A DNA stretch of 64,000 bases from the NCBI GenBank assembly GCA_017532885.1, contig JAFXIS010000017.1, positions 1-64,000 of the forward strand, given 5' to 3'. The stretch is from Alistipes sp. (lineage in GTDB: Bacteria; Bacteroidota; Bacteroidia; Bacteroidales; Rikenellaceae). The notes below the pieces were generated by a model. That model made no database searches and had not been told where the DNA came from. It saw only the letters and a program-made list of their open reading frames with translations. Positions 24,512 through 33,433 of the stretch are shown one piece after another. The first letter of the stretch is position 1. Every line of letters starts with the position of its first letter. The translations under genes and the position numbers were made by a program.

Positions 24512-25435
24512 ATGGAACAGACAAAATGCCTTATTATTGGTAGCGGTCCTGCAGGATTCACCGCTGCGATTTACGCTTCGCGCGCAAACCTCTCACCTAT
24601 CGTTTATGAGGGTATCGAGCCGGGTGGACAGCTCACCACAACCACCGAAATAGAGAATTTCCCCGGTTACCCCGAAGGTATCGGCGGCACGGAGATGATG
24701 GCCGACCTGAAGCGTCAGGCTCAGCGCTTTGGAGCTGATGTACGCTTCGGTATCGTAACGGACATCGACTTCGACGCTCGTCCATTTGTCGTAACTATCG
24801 ACGGCGAGAAGAAAATTGAGGCCCAGACGCTTATCGTCGCCACGGGAGCTTCGGCAAAGTACCTCGGTTTGGAGTCGGAGGCAAAATATCGCGGTATGGG
24901 CGTGAGCGCCTGCGCAACATGCGACGGATTCTTCTACCGCAAGCAGGATGTTGCTGTTGTCGGCGGTGGCGATACAGCATGCGAGGAGGCAACCTACCTT
25001 GCATCTATCTGCCGCCAAGTATATCTGATTGTCAGAAAACCATTCTTGCGAGCTTCGAAGGCTATGCAGGAGCGAGTATTCAATACTCCGAATATCAAGG
25101 TTATGTTCGAGCATAACACGGTCGAGGTTTTGGGCGACGAGGATGGTGTTACGGGTGCGCGCTTGCGTCACTCTTCAGGCGAAGAGACCACAATCGACAT
25201 CAGCGGATTCTTCCTCGCAATTGGCCACCACCCCAACACCGAACTCTTCAAGGGTAAGTTGGAGCTCGACGAGGAGGGCTACATCAAAACTATCCCCGGC
25301 ACCTCGAAGACCAATATCGAGGGTGTATTTGCCGCAGGAGATGTCAAGGACCCCCACTACCGTCAAGCTATCACAGCTGCAGGTTCGGGTTGTATCGCAG
25401 CACTCGATTGCGAGCGTTATTTATTGAGTAAGTAA
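24512..25435 (+). CDS. trxB: Thioredoxin-disulfide reductase
   Basis: A 307-residue FAD enzyme that uses NADPH to reduce thioredoxin. It has an N-terminal FAD motif (IIGSGPAGFTAAIYASRA), the redox pair in ACATCDGFFYR (about 133-143), the NADPH motif VVGGGDTACEEA and the C-terminal FAD motif GVFAAGDVKDPHYRQ. Length and layout are typical. The gap from the pseudokinase gene is only 39 bases without a clear promoter, so it may be partly cotranscribed with the kinase/vWA island. Confidence 0.97.
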   Translation: MEQTKCLIIGSGPAGFTAAIYASRANLSPIVYEGIEPGGQLTTTTEIENFPGYPEGIGGTEMMADLKRQAQRFGADVRFGIVTDIDFDARPFVVTIDGEKKIEAQTLIVATGASAKYLGLESEAKYRGMGVSACATCDGFFYRKQDVAVVGGGDTACEEATYLASICRQVYLIVRKPFLRASKAMQERVFNTPNIKVMFEHNTVEVLGDEDGVTGARLRHSSGEETTIDISGFFLAIGHHPNTELFKGKLELDEEGYIKTIPGTSKTNIEGVFAAGDVKDPHYRQAITAAGSGCIAALDCERYLLSK

Positions 25436-25446
25436 ATTCAAACAGC

Positions 25447-26379
25447 GTGTCAATATCAGTAACCATACTCGGCAACACATCGGCAAAGCCAACCTCTACG
25501 GGCCATCCTTCGGCGCAGGTCGTAAACATCAACGAACAACTTTTTTTGGTTGATGCGGGTGAGGGCGTGCAGCGACAGCTGATGCGATATGGAATTTCGC
25601 CACTGAAACTGCGGGCGGTATTCCTCTCGCACCTGCATGGCGACCACTTTTTCGGGCTTTTTCCGTTGCTTTCGACTTTGGGGCTTTATGGGCGTCGCAC
25701 ACCCCTGAGGATTTATGCGCCACACCCCTTTGGCGAGATGTTGGAGTCGTTTTTAAGGCTCTGCGAGAGTGATTTGCCCTACACTCCGGAGTGGGTGGAG
25801 GTCAATACCACAAAGCATCAAATCATCTTCGAAAACGACACCACCGAGGTGTGGACTCTACCTCTAAGACACAGAGTCCCCGCGACGGGTTATCTGTTCC
25901 GCCAAAAGGAGCCCATGCTCAATGTAAGCAAATATGCCATAGAGCGTTACGGATTAAGCGTTGCGCAGATTGTTGCCGCAAAGCGTGGCGAAGATATTAC
26001 ACTTGAGAGTGGCGAGATACTCCCCTGCGAGCAAATTACATATCGCCCTTATGGCTCGATGGCATACGCCTATTGCTCCGACACAAACTACTCGGCTCGC
26101 GTAGCAAAGATGGTTGCAGGAGTCGATATGCTCTACCATGAAACCACCTACGCTGCCGCCGAGAAGAAATTGGCCAAAGAGCGAGGCCACTCCTCGACGG
26201 TAGATGCAGCAAAAATAGCTCATATGGCGGAAGTTGGCAGATTACTTATCGGACACTTCTCGTCACGCTACCGCGACCTGAAAGCTCTCGTTGCGGAGTG
26301 CCGCGAAATATTCCCCGCAACCGATATCGCGGAGGAGGGTAAGACCTTTTCAATTGACCCTAAAGCAAAAAAATTATGA
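25447..26379 (+). CDS. rnz: Ribonuclease Z (tRNA 3' processing)
   Basis: A 310-residue beta-lactamase-fold endonuclease that trims tRNA 3' ends. It contains the zinc motif LSHLHGDHFFGLFPLL, the later metal ligands (SDTNYS, LYHETTY) and GHFSSRY near the C-terminus. The start is GTG at 25447 (MSISVTILGNTSAKPT), which gives the standard N-terminus. Its stop overlaps the next start (ATGA), so it is translationally coupled to the methyltransferase gene. Confidence 0.94.
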   Translation: MSISVTILGNTSAKPTSTGHPSAQVVNINEQLFLVDAGEGVQRQLMRYGISPLKLRAVFLSHLHGDHFFGLFPLLSTLGLYGRRTPLRIYAPHPFGEMLESFLRLCESDLPYTPEWVEVNTTKHQIIFENDTTEVWTLPLRHRVPATGYLFRQKEPMLNVSKYAIERYGLSVAQIVAAKRGEDITLESGEILPCEQITYRPYGSMAYAYCSDTNYSARVAKMVAGVDMLYHETTYAAAEKKLAKERGHSSTVDAAKIAHMAEVGRLLIGHFSSRYRDLKALVAECREIFPATDIAEEGKTFSIDPKAKKL

Positions 26380-27116
26380 CAAAGGCCGAGATTCAATTCG
26401 TTCGTTCGCTTGCCGATAAACGCACGCGCGATGAGGAGCGACTATTCATCGCCGAGGGCGACAAGCTCATATCGGAGATAATCGCATCGGGCTGGGAAGT
26501 GCGCCACCTATATGCCCTTGAGGGGCATTTCGAGGGGCAAGCCGAGCAGATTTCCCCAAAGGAGATGGAGCGTATTTCACAGCTAAAGACCGCCTCGACC
26601 TCACTCGCAGTAGTTTGTCAGCCACAGCATAAAACCCCTGTTACGGCCTCTGCCGAGTTGCTTTCGCTCGCATTGGACGGTGTACAGAATCCGGGCAACC
26701 TCGGCACTATCATTCGCCTTGCCGATTGGTTTGGAGTGCAGGATATATATTGCTCGGAAGATACAGCCGATTGCTTTAACCCGAAGGTCGTGCAGGCTAC
26801 TATGGGTGCCATTTTGCGCGTTAGGGTACACTATCTGCCCTTGGCGGATTTTCTTGCCCGCACGGCACAGCGCGGCACACCGATTTTTGGCACGATGCTC
26901 GATGGAGATAACATCTACAACACCGAGCTCGCGTCGGGCGGAGTGATTGTCATGGGCAACGAAGGACGCGGCGTCAGTCATGAGTGCGCACGCCATTTCT
27001 CGCATCGTTTGTTGATACCCACCTACCCGACTGACCGCATAGGTTCGGAATCGCTCAATGTAGCTATGGCAACAGGTATTGTATGCGCCGAATTCCGCCG
27101 CAGAATGCACAAATAA
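26376..27116 (+). CDS. TrmH/SpoU-family RNA 2'-O-methyltransferase
   Basis: A 246-residue SPOUT enzyme. The N-terminal part (KRTRDEERLFIAEGDKLISE) is the substrate-binding domain seen in RlmB/TsnR types. The C-terminal part has the knot motifs LALDGVQNPGNLGTIIR, VIVMGNEGRGVS and IPTYPTDRIGSESLNVAMA. It likely methylates a ribose in rRNA or tRNA; the target is not decidable. It overlaps the rnz stop by four bases. Confidence 0.92.
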   Translation: MTKAEIQFVRSLADKRTRDEERLFIAEGDKLISEIIASGWEVRHLYALEGHFEGQAEQISPKEMERISQLKTASTSLAVVCQPQHKTPVTASAELLSLALDGVQNPGNLGTIIRLADWFGVQDIYCSEDTADCFNPKVVQATMGAILRVRVHYLPLADFLARTAQRGTPIFGTMLDGDNIYNTELASGGVIVMGNEGRGVSHECARHFSHRLLIPTYPTDRIGSESLNVAMATGIVCAEFRRRMHK

Positions 27117-27163
27117 AAGCAGAATGCACAAATAAAGTTTATAAACAGCGAATATACACAAAA

Positions 27164-28984
27164 ATGTCGCAGCCTCGAAAAATAGAGTTATTAGCACCCG
27201 CCAAAGATGCCGCCTGCGCCCGCATAGCCATAGATTGCGGAGCCGATGCGGTATATATCGGTGCAGGACGATTTGGCGCAAGGCGTGCGGCAGGAAACTC
27301 TTTAGAGGAGATAAAGCAGGTCATCGACTATGCGCATCTATTCGGTGTTAAGGTCTATGCGACACTCAACACCGTGCTGTACGACTCCGAGTTAGCCGAT
27401 GCCGAGGCGTTGGCGCGCGAGTTGATTGCGGCAGGCATAGATGCCATAATCATTCAGGATATGGCCCTTAGGCAGATGAATCTTCCGATAGAGATGCACG
27501 CCTCAACGCAGGTTGCCATAAGCTCGGCGGAAGATGCCCGATTTTTCGAGCAGTGCGGCTTTTCGCGCCTGATACTTGAGCGTTCGCTATCACTCGAGGA
27601 GATTCGCGCAATTCGCCAGGCGACAACCGCCGAATTGGAGTGTTTCATTCATGGCGCAATATGCGTAGGGCATAGCGGTCGCTGCTTCCTCTCTCGCTCG
27701 ACATCGGAGCGCAGTGGTAATCGCGGCGAGTGTTCACAGCCCTGCCGCTTACCATATGACCTTGTAGATGAGCGCGGTCGCAAGATTTTGGAGGGTAAGC
27801 ACCTGCTCTCGGTCAGGGATTTCAACCTCTCCTCGTCGCTTGAGGATTTGATAGATGCCGGAGTATCATCGTTCAAAATCGAGGGTCGATTGAAAGATGC
27901 CGGCTATGTAAAGAATATTGTGTCGCACTATCGTCGTCTGTTAGACGATATCATCGCACAGCGTGATGATATTTGCCGCTCGTCGGTGGGGCGTTCAATA
28001 ATAGATTTTCAGCCCAATCCTGCGAAGAGTTTCACTCGAGGAGCAAGCGAGTATATGCTCTATGGCAAACGGGCAGGCGTGGCATCATTCAACACGCCGA
28101 AAGCCGTTGGAGAGTATTTAGGCAAGGTTGAGAGCATATCGCGCAGCTCGTTCAAATTAGACTCCGCAGCGACATTATCGGCAGGTGACGGCATCTGCAT
28201 CATTTGCGGTGGCGAAATGCGAGGCACTAATATAAACCGCGTGGAGGGCAAGATTATAACCCCCAACCGAATGGAGGGCATAGCCGTAGGAGTGGATGTT
28301 TTCCGCAACTACGACCACCAATTCTCGCTCACCTTGGAGCGAGCGCGCATCAAGCGTACTTTAGCAGCCAAAGCCATCCTCCGCCTATCAAGCGAGGGCA
28401 TAAGCCTAAAGATTTATGACCAGGAGGGTCTGTCGGCTGAGGTACACCGCGATATCGCGCTCGAGCAGGCATCCAATCCCGAAAAGATGCAACAAACAGC
28501 TCTACGCGCAATAGAGAAGAGTGGCGGCACGATATTCGATATCGAGGAGGTAAAAATTCAGGGACAAGAGTGGTTTGCGCAGGCAAGCATCCTCAGCGAT
28601 ATGCGCCGCGAGGCGTTAGAGCAACTCTCCGCAAAACGCGCCGAGCGCCGCCCCGAGCAGAAAATATTTGCCGACAACCCCTCGGCCCGCTATCCGCGCA
28701 ATATGGTGAGCCGCTACGAGAATGTCACAAACCATTTGGCACGCGAGTTTTACATACTGCATGGTGCAGAGGAGATAGAGCCCGCATTGGAGGCAAACAG
28801 CACACGCGGAGAGAGAGTTATGGTTTCGAGCTACTGCATCCGACGCGAAATAGGCGAGTGCCTGAAGGAGAGGCCTTCTATCAAGGGAAATCTTTACATC
28901 GAACATGGCACGGCGAGCTATCGCTTGGAGTTTGATTGCCAGCGTTGCCAGATGATGTTATATGACCACAGAAAATCAGAATAA
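27164..28984 (+). CDS. U32-family peptidase-like protein / RlhA-type rRNA hydroxylase
   Basis: A 606-residue U32 protein. It opens PRKIELLAPAKDAACARIAI, has a TIM-barrel half with FIHGAICVGHSGRCFLS and the cysteine-rich segment SGNRGECSQPCRLPYDLVD, and the ending FDCQRCQMMLY. E. coli RlhA of this family hydroxylates C2501 of 23S rRNA, and TrhP forms hydroxyuridine in tRNA; several members are mislabelled peptidases. The neighbours are RNA-modification genes, which supports that role. ATG 27164 was chosen because the upstream frame overlaps the previous gene. Confidence 0.87.
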   Translation: MSQPRKIELLAPAKDAACARIAIDCGADAVYIGAGRFGARRAAGNSLEEIKQVIDYAHLFGVKVYATLNTVLYDSELADAEALARELIAAGIDAIIIQDMALRQMNLPIEMHASTQVAISSAEDARFFEQCGFSRLILERSLSLEEIRAIRQATTAELECFIHGAICVGHSGRCFLSRSTSERSGNRGECSQPCRLPYDLVDERGRKILEGKHLLSVRDFNLSSSLEDLIDAGVSSFKIEGRLKDAGYVKNIVSHYRRLLDDIIAQRDDICRSSVGRSIIDFQPNPAKSFTRGASEYMLYGKRAGVASFNTPKAVGEYLGKVESISRSSFKLDSAATLSAGDGICIICGGEMRGTNINRVEGKIITPNRMEGIAVGVDVFRNYDHQFSLTLERARIKRTLAAKAILRLSSEGISLKIYDQEGLSAEVHRDIALEQASNPEKMQQTALRAIEKSGGTIFDIEEVKIQGQEWFAQASILSDMRREALEQLSAKRAERRPEQKIFADNPSARYPRNMVSRYENVTNHLAREFYILHGAEEIEPALEANSTRGERVMVSSYCIRREIGECLKERPSIKGNLYIEHGTASYRLEFDCQRCQMMLYDHRKSE

Positions 28985-28990
28985 ACAGAT

Positions 28991-29887
28991 ATGAGCCAAC
29001 TACTTACACCCACATTCCCCGACTACGAGCTAATCGACTCGGGCGATTTTGAGAAATTGGAGCGCTTCGGGCGATATGTAACACGCCGCCCTGAGCCACA
29101 AGCTATCTGGCATCGCTCACTCGACGAGAAAGAGTGGCAACAGAGGGCTGATGCCTCATTCGTGCGCACCTCATCATCGAAAAGCGACGAGCGCGGAGAG
29201 TGGCACCTCAAGCCCCAAATGCCCGACCGCTGGCAAGTGGAGTACAAATACAAAGCAATGCACCTAAAGATGCGCCTGGCTCTCACATCGTTCAAGCATG
29301 TGGGCATATTCCCCGAGCAGGCGGCAAATTGGGAGTTTATATACGACAATATCAAGCGACAGCAACAAGCCGGAATTGCCCCTAAGGTATTGAACCTCTT
29401 TGCATATACGGGAGGTGCATCATTAGCGGCACGCGCCGCCGGAGCTGATGTTACACATGTTGATTCGGTCAAGCAGGTGGTTACATGGTCGCGCGAAAAT
29501 ATGGAGAGTAGCGGTTTGGAGGGCATACGCTGGATTGTCGAGGATGCGCTGAAGTTTGTGCGTCGCGAAGTAAGGCGAGGCAATCGTTACGACGGCATAA
29601 TCTTGGACCCGCCCGCCTATGGTCGCGGAGCAAACGGCGAGAAGTGGGTTTTGGAGGAGAATATCGGCGAGATGTTGGAGTGTTGCGCCGCGCTGCTCGA
29701 CCACGAACATGGATTTTTGGTTTTGAACCTCTACTCGATGGGGTTGTCGGCCCTGCTGTCACGCACGGCATTGCGTCAGGCGTTCGGCTCTACGGGCGAG
29801 GAGCAGATGGGCGAGTTATATTTCAACGACTCCACAGGTAAGGCTCTGCCGTTGGGTACATTCTGTCGTTTTACACGCATGAAATAG
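28991..29887 (+). CDS. Class I SAM-dependent methyltransferase (RlmI/RlmK-like)
   Basis: A 298-residue methyltransferase. SAM motif I is NLFAYTGGASLAARAAGADV (about 136-155), followed by DSVKQVVTWSRENMESSGL and motif IV ILDPPAYGRGANGEKW. This order matches rRNA m5C/m2G methyltransferases such as RlmI and the RlmK half of RlmL, though the N-terminal PUA domain of RlmI is missing and an 80-residue unrelated start takes its place. Six bases separate it from the U32 gene. Exact substrate unknown. Confidence 0.85.
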   Translation: MSQLLTPTFPDYELIDSGDFEKLERFGRYVTRRPEPQAIWHRSLDEKEWQQRADASFVRTSSSKSDERGEWHLKPQMPDRWQVEYKYKAMHLKMRLALTSFKHVGIFPEQAANWEFIYDNIKRQQQAGIAPKVLNLFAYTGGASLAARAAGADVTHVDSVKQVVTWSRENMESSGLEGIRWIVEDALKFVRREVRRGNRYDGIILDPPAYGRGANGEKWVLEENIGEMLECCAALLDHEHGFLVLNLYSMGLSALLSRTALRQAFGSTGEEQMGELYFNDSTGKALPLGTFCRFTRMK

Positions 29888-29889
29888 TA

Positions 29890-30438
29890 ATGACTATGGG
29901 ACGATATTGGGAACTCTTTTTCTCGTTTTTGAAGATTGGCGCATTCACCTTCGGAGGTGGCTATGCCATGATTCCCATTATCGAGCGCGAAGTTATCGAC
30001 CACCGCCATTGGCTTGAGGAGAAGGAGTTTTTCGACCTGCTGACTTTGGCTCAATCGGCTCCGGGGCCCATAGCGCTCAACGCAGCGGTGTTCGTCGGTT
30101 ACAAATTATATGGTTACAGGGGCGCACTAACGGCTTTAGCAGGCGTTGCTCTACCCTCATTTCTGATTATTCTGCTTGTAGCTACATTCTTCTCGCAGAT
30201 TCGGGAAAATCCGATAGTAGATGCCGCATTTAAGGGTATGCGGCCTGTGGTTGTAGCACTGATGTTTGCCCCTGTGCTCGGTTTAGCAAAGGGTCTAAAG
30301 TGGTATGCCGCAGCTATATCGGCAGGCGTAGCACTCGCAGTATGGCATTTCGGCGTTTCGCCCATTTATCTACTTATCATAGCGGCTGTTGCAGCTCTTT
30401 TATGGGCAGCACGCCGGGGAAAGGAGGTTGAGCGATGA
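29890..30438 (+). CDS. Chromate transporter family, N-terminal-type half
   Basis: A 182-residue membrane protein with about five or six helices and the CHR signature twice shown as FKIGAFTFGGG-like and QSAPGPIALNAAVFVGYK motifs. It is a short-chain CHR protein; such halves work as pairs, and the second half starts within its end (overlap of four bases). The family is named for chromate efflux, but in anaerobic gut bacteria the natural anion is uncertain. ATG 29896 is an alternative start. Confidence 0.88.
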   Translation: MTMGRYWELFFSFLKIGAFTFGGGYAMIPIIEREVIDHRHWLEEKEFFDLLTLAQSAPGPIALNAAVFVGYKLYGYRGALTALAGVALPSFLIILLVATFFSQIRENPIVDAAFKGMRPVVVALMFAPVLGLAKGLKWYAAAISAGVALAVWHFGVSPIYLLIIAAVAALLWAARRGKEVER

Positions 30439-30986
30439 TTTACCTTCAACTATTCTTCAGCTATCTGAAAATCGGATTCTTCGGTTTTGGTGGAGGCTAC
30501 GCGATGCTCTCGCTTATCCATAACGAGATTGTTGTGCAACACGCATGGCTCACAAACGAAGAGTTTACAAACATTGTGGCAATTTCGCAAATGACACCAG
30601 GTCCAATAGCTATAAACTCAGCCACTTATGTCGGCTACACTGTGGCAGGTTTCTGGGGCTCGGTCGTCGCCACGATATCGGTATGTTTGCCTGCGCTGAC
30701 CATAATGATTTTGATAACCCGATTCTTCCTGCGACTCAAAGATAACCACTACATGAAGAGTGCCGTCGCCTTCATGCGACCTGTCGTTATAGGAATGATT
30801 TTAGCCGGAGCGCTACTTCTGATCTTCCCCTCGGACAAGGAGGGGGCAAGTTTAATCGATGCGTGGAGCTGGATTTTATTCGGTGTTGCCCTCGCCGCAT
30901 CCTACAAGAAGGTAAATCCCATACTGCTCATCATCCTCTCGGCAATGGCTGGCATCGCTATCTACTATCTACCGACCATTGTATAA
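30435..30986 (+). CDS. Chromate transporter family, second half
   Basis: A 183-residue partner of the preceding gene, with the same signatures (YLKIGFFGFGGGYAM and QMTPGPIAINSATYVGY) and several hydrophobic helices. The overlapping ATGA-type junction points to coupled translation and an obligate two-subunit transporter with opposite topologies, as described for short-chain CHR pairs. The transcript ends at the hairpin at 31032-31068. Confidence 0.88.
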   Translation: MIYLQLFFSYLKIGFFGFGGGYAMLSLIHNEIVVQHAWLTNEEFTNIVAISQMTPGPIAINSATYVGYTVAGFWGSVVATISVCLPALTIMILITRFFLRLKDNHYMKSAVAFMRPVVIGMILAGALLLIFPSDKEGASLIDAWSWILFGVALAASYKKVNPILLIILSAMAGIAIYYLPTIV

Positions 30987-31031
30987 TTTATTTTCAATTA
31001 TACTCCTTGCGCAAACAGTATGCTAAAAACA

Positions 31032-31068
31032 AGACGGATGAGCAAACCTCTCATCCGTCTGTTTTTTT
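31032..31068. terminator. Bidirectional terminator between convergent genes
   Basis: AGACGGATGAG-CAAAC-CTCATCCGTCT followed by G and seven T on the plus strand, and A-rich on the left. It serves the transporter pair and the convergent nucleotidyltransferase gene. Confidence 0.9.
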
Positions 31069-31071
31069 GTT

Positions 31072-31728
31072 CTACTTATTCAATCCTGCGGCAACTACTG
31101 CCTCGGCTAAGCGTAAATCATCTTCGTTGTCGATGTCGATGCTTTCGATACGGTCGGTGACAGCCATATAGGGCCTGTCGCCGATGCGGCGGTGTTGCTC
31201 GCACCATACCTCACGGCGGAAGATGAAAAATGCTGAAGTCTCGATATATACAGCCTCCAAATCCTGCGTGCGGGGGATGTGCGAAAGCGAGTAGTTGAGC
31301 GGTTTACCCTCATACCACGCGAAGCTTTGCTCCTGCTTGGCGCTAAATGCCGAGTCGTAACCCTCATTCTCCACTTTTTGCAGAGCATCTTCGATTGTCG
31401 CGGTGCGAATAAAGGGTGATGTCGTATGTGCCAAGATATATATGTCGGCATCTACCTCGCGGGTAAAAGCGTCATAGATATCCCGACCAAGAGTGGTGTT
31501 TGAATCCAAACGCTCGTCGCGTTGCAGAAACCTTACACCTTCGGGCAGGTACTCCTGTATCGCGGGATTGCTGCAATATACATATACCTGGTCAATATTC
31601 TTCGCCGCCGCCAATGATTCCAGAATATAGACCAACAGCGGGCGAGAACCCAACTCGCGAAGATTTTTACCCTCGACACGCTGGCTGTTCAGACGAATAG
31701 GTACAAATGCTACTCTTTTCATAATCAA
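31072..31728 (-). CDS. Acylneuraminate cytidylyltransferase family (NeuA/PseF-like)
   Basis: A 218-residue nucleotidyltransferase. It opens MKRVAFVPIRLNSQRVEGKN (the CTP-binding P-loop-like start), has LVYILESLAAA, the ILAHTTSPF segment, and ends VTDRIESIDIDNEDDLRLAEA, which is the conserved metal-binding end of CMP-sialic acid and CMP-pseudaminate synthetases. It would activate a nonulosonic-type sugar acid with CTP, but no NeuB or NeuC genes are nearby. It starts one base after the LuxE-like stop, so the two are one transcription unit. Confidence 0.83.
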   Translation of the reverse strand: MIMKRVAFVPIRLNSQRVEGKNLRELGSRPLLVYILESLAAAKNIDQVYVYCSNPAIQEYLPEGVRFLQRDERLDSNTTLGRDIYDAFTREVDADIYILAHTTSPFIRTATIEDALQKVENEGYDSAFSAKQEQSFAWYEGKPLNYSLSHIPRTQDLEAVYIETSAFFIFRREVWCEQHRRIGDRPYMAVTDRIESIDIDNEDDLRLAEAVVAAGLNK

Positions 31729-31729
31729 T

Positions 31730-32695
31730 CTATTGTACTAAAAGGTTACAACCTCTGATATCGGCACCCGTCAAGCGGCCCTCAATCGAGAAAGAGCCAT
31801 CCGCGAAGGTTTGCCCGACATCTTGAGTCGCGATAAAGGCACACGACGAAATATTTGCCAAGTCGATGATGCTTACCGCGCCGCGAGAGCCTGCGGGTAA
31901 CATCTTCAGAGGATTATTTACATCGCGAGTGATTACGCGCATCCAGCTCGGCGAGTGGAAAATGCCTTGGCCCGAAGAGTATGCCTGCGAAGTGAGCTCC
32001 GCCATGCCATACTCCGAGTGAATAGCCTCAACGCCAAATGCCTCGGTTAGAATCTTGTGAAACTCCGCCTTCGAGAGCTCCTCGCGTCGGCCCTTCATGC
32101 CGCCCGTCTCCATTACGATTGTGTTAGTGAGCTTCGGCGCATAACGCTCGGCTAAATCCCACAGCGCATAGCTCACGCCGAGCAGAATCTTCGGTTTGGG
32201 GTCGGCCTCCATGTCGGCAAGCAGCTGCTCGTACTCGTCGAGGTAGAATCCTCCTGAACCACAACGCTTTAACAACGAATCGACCATATATACCAGCGAC
32301 GAGCCTTCGCGTTGCAGGTAGTTGGGCAGAAGTCCATATATGCTCCAGCCCTCCGCCGCGCCATAAAACTGCTCGAATGCGGCAGTAAAAGTGCGCTCGT
32401 AGTGTGCGAGGCTCTGCATCATGTGGCGCGAGGGGGTCATGCCTGTGGTGCTGCTCGATGTAAAGACTTTTTCGGGCTCACCATCGCCACAATATATGTC
32501 GTGCGACTTGAAGAGTTCAATCGGTAGAAACGGAATTTGCTCGATGCTTTTGACACTTTGCGGTGCGATGCCCAAAAGCTCGATATATTGACGATATGGC
32601 GCACACCTTTCGGCCTGCCATCGGAACAACTCCAATGCCGCCTCACAAAACTCCTCGTCTGTATGCAACGAAAATATCTTCTCGGAAAAATTCAT
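31730..32695 (-). CDS. LuxE-like acyl-protein synthetase
   Basis: A 321-residue member of the LuxE/acyl-protein synthetase group within the adenylate-forming enzymes. Features: IEQIPFLPIELFKSHDIYC, the phosphate-binding loop VFTSSSTTGMTPSRH, and EYGMAELTSQAY toward the C-terminus. LuxE-type proteins activate a carboxylate with ATP; outside luminescence some occur in polysaccharide or lipid clusters. Here it pairs with a NeuA-like gene and sits directly after infC, where rpmI-rplT usually stand. The substrate is unknown. Confidence 0.82.
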   Translation of the reverse strand: MNFSEKIFSLHTDEEFCEAALELFRWQAERCAPYRQYIELLGIAPQSVKSIEQIPFLPIELFKSHDIYCGDGEPEKVFTSSSTTGMTPSRHMMQSLAHYERTFTAAFEQFYGAAEGWSIYGLLPNYLQREGSSLVYMVDSLLKRCGSGGFYLDEYEQLLADMEADPKPKILLGVSYALWDLAERYAPKLTNTIVMETGGMKGRREELSKAEFHKILTEAFGVEAIHSEYGMAELTSQAYSSGQGIFHSPSWMRVITRDVNNPLKMLPAGSRGAVSIIDLANISSCAFIATQDVGQTFADGSFSIEGRLTGADIRGCNLLVQ

Positions 32696-32724
32696 ATCTT
32701 TTACCTCTGTTCCCTATAAAACAT

Positions 32725-32766
32725 AATCCAAAACCGGAGGCCAATTCTGGCTTCCAGTCTTGGATT
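32725..32766. terminator. Large hairpin between infC and the LuxE-like gene
   Basis: Outer stem AATCCAA/TTGGATT with inner stem GGAGGCCA/TGGCTTCC (one G-T pair). On the minus strand it is followed by a T-rich tail. It may be a weak terminator or a processing site in the infC operon. Confidence 0.5.
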
Positions 32767-32783
32767 AATTATATAGATATCGA

Positions 32784-33389
32784 CTATTTCTTACCCTTTG
32801 GAGCAAGAATCATATTCATCTTCTTGCCATCGAGTTTGGGCATAGCCTCAACCTTTGCAATCTCCTCCAAGTCGGTGGCGAAACGCAACAAAAGAATCTC
32901 ACCCTGCTCCTTGAAGACAATCGAACGACCACGGAAGAATACCGAAGCCTTAACCTTCGCACCCTCCTTAATGAAGTTCTCGGCGTGCTTGAGCTTGAAG
33001 TTGTAGTCGTGGTCGTCGGTCTGCGGACCAAAACGAATCTCCTTAATTACGACCTTAACCTGCTTTGCCTTAATCTCCTTTGCCTTGCGCTTCTGCTGGT
33101 AGAGGAACTTCTGATAGTCGGCAATGCGACATACGGGGGGCTCTGCTTTGGGCGAAATCTCAATGAGATCCAACTCCATCTCGTCGGCCATAGCCAACGC
33201 CTCGCGCAAAGATACAACGGTGTTAGGCTCTACATTCTCGCCGACAAGGCGCACTGTGGGAGCCGTAATCTCGTTGTTGATACGGTTGGGATTCTCCTTC
33301 TCTACTCGCTTACCCCTCATCTGCTGGGGATTGTTGTTTCCACCTCCATTCATCGGACGGGGAGGAAACGGTTTTTGTGTAATTGCCAA
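32784..33389 (-). CDS. infC: Translation initiation factor IF-3
   Basis: A 201-residue IF-3 with N-domain ([20 protein letters not shown]), linker and C-domain ([20 protein letters not shown]). It keeps start-codon selection accurate on the 30S subunit. An extra Asn/Gly/Pro-rich N-terminal stretch of about 35 residues precedes the usual start. No ATG exists until 33353 (MNGGGNNN); the frame extends to TTG 33389, and an ATT also lies between. In enterobacteria infC starts with AUU and IF-3 represses its own translation through it, so a non-AUG start would fit. It is 44 bases after thrS. Confidence 0.92.
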   Translation of the reverse strand: MAITQKPFPPRPMNGGGNNNPQQMRGKRVEKENPNRINNEITAPTVRLVGENVEPNTVVSLREALAMADEMELDLIEISPKAEPPVCRIADYQKFLYQQKRKAKEIKAKQVKVVIKEIRFGPQTDDHDYNFKLKHAENFIKEGAKVKASVFFRGRSIVFKEQGEILLLRFATDLEEIAKVEAMPKLDGKKMNMILAPKGKK

Positions 33390-33433
33390 ATTAGTAACTA
33401 TTTACTTGTTGTTATTTAGGTTGGGAGTACTCA

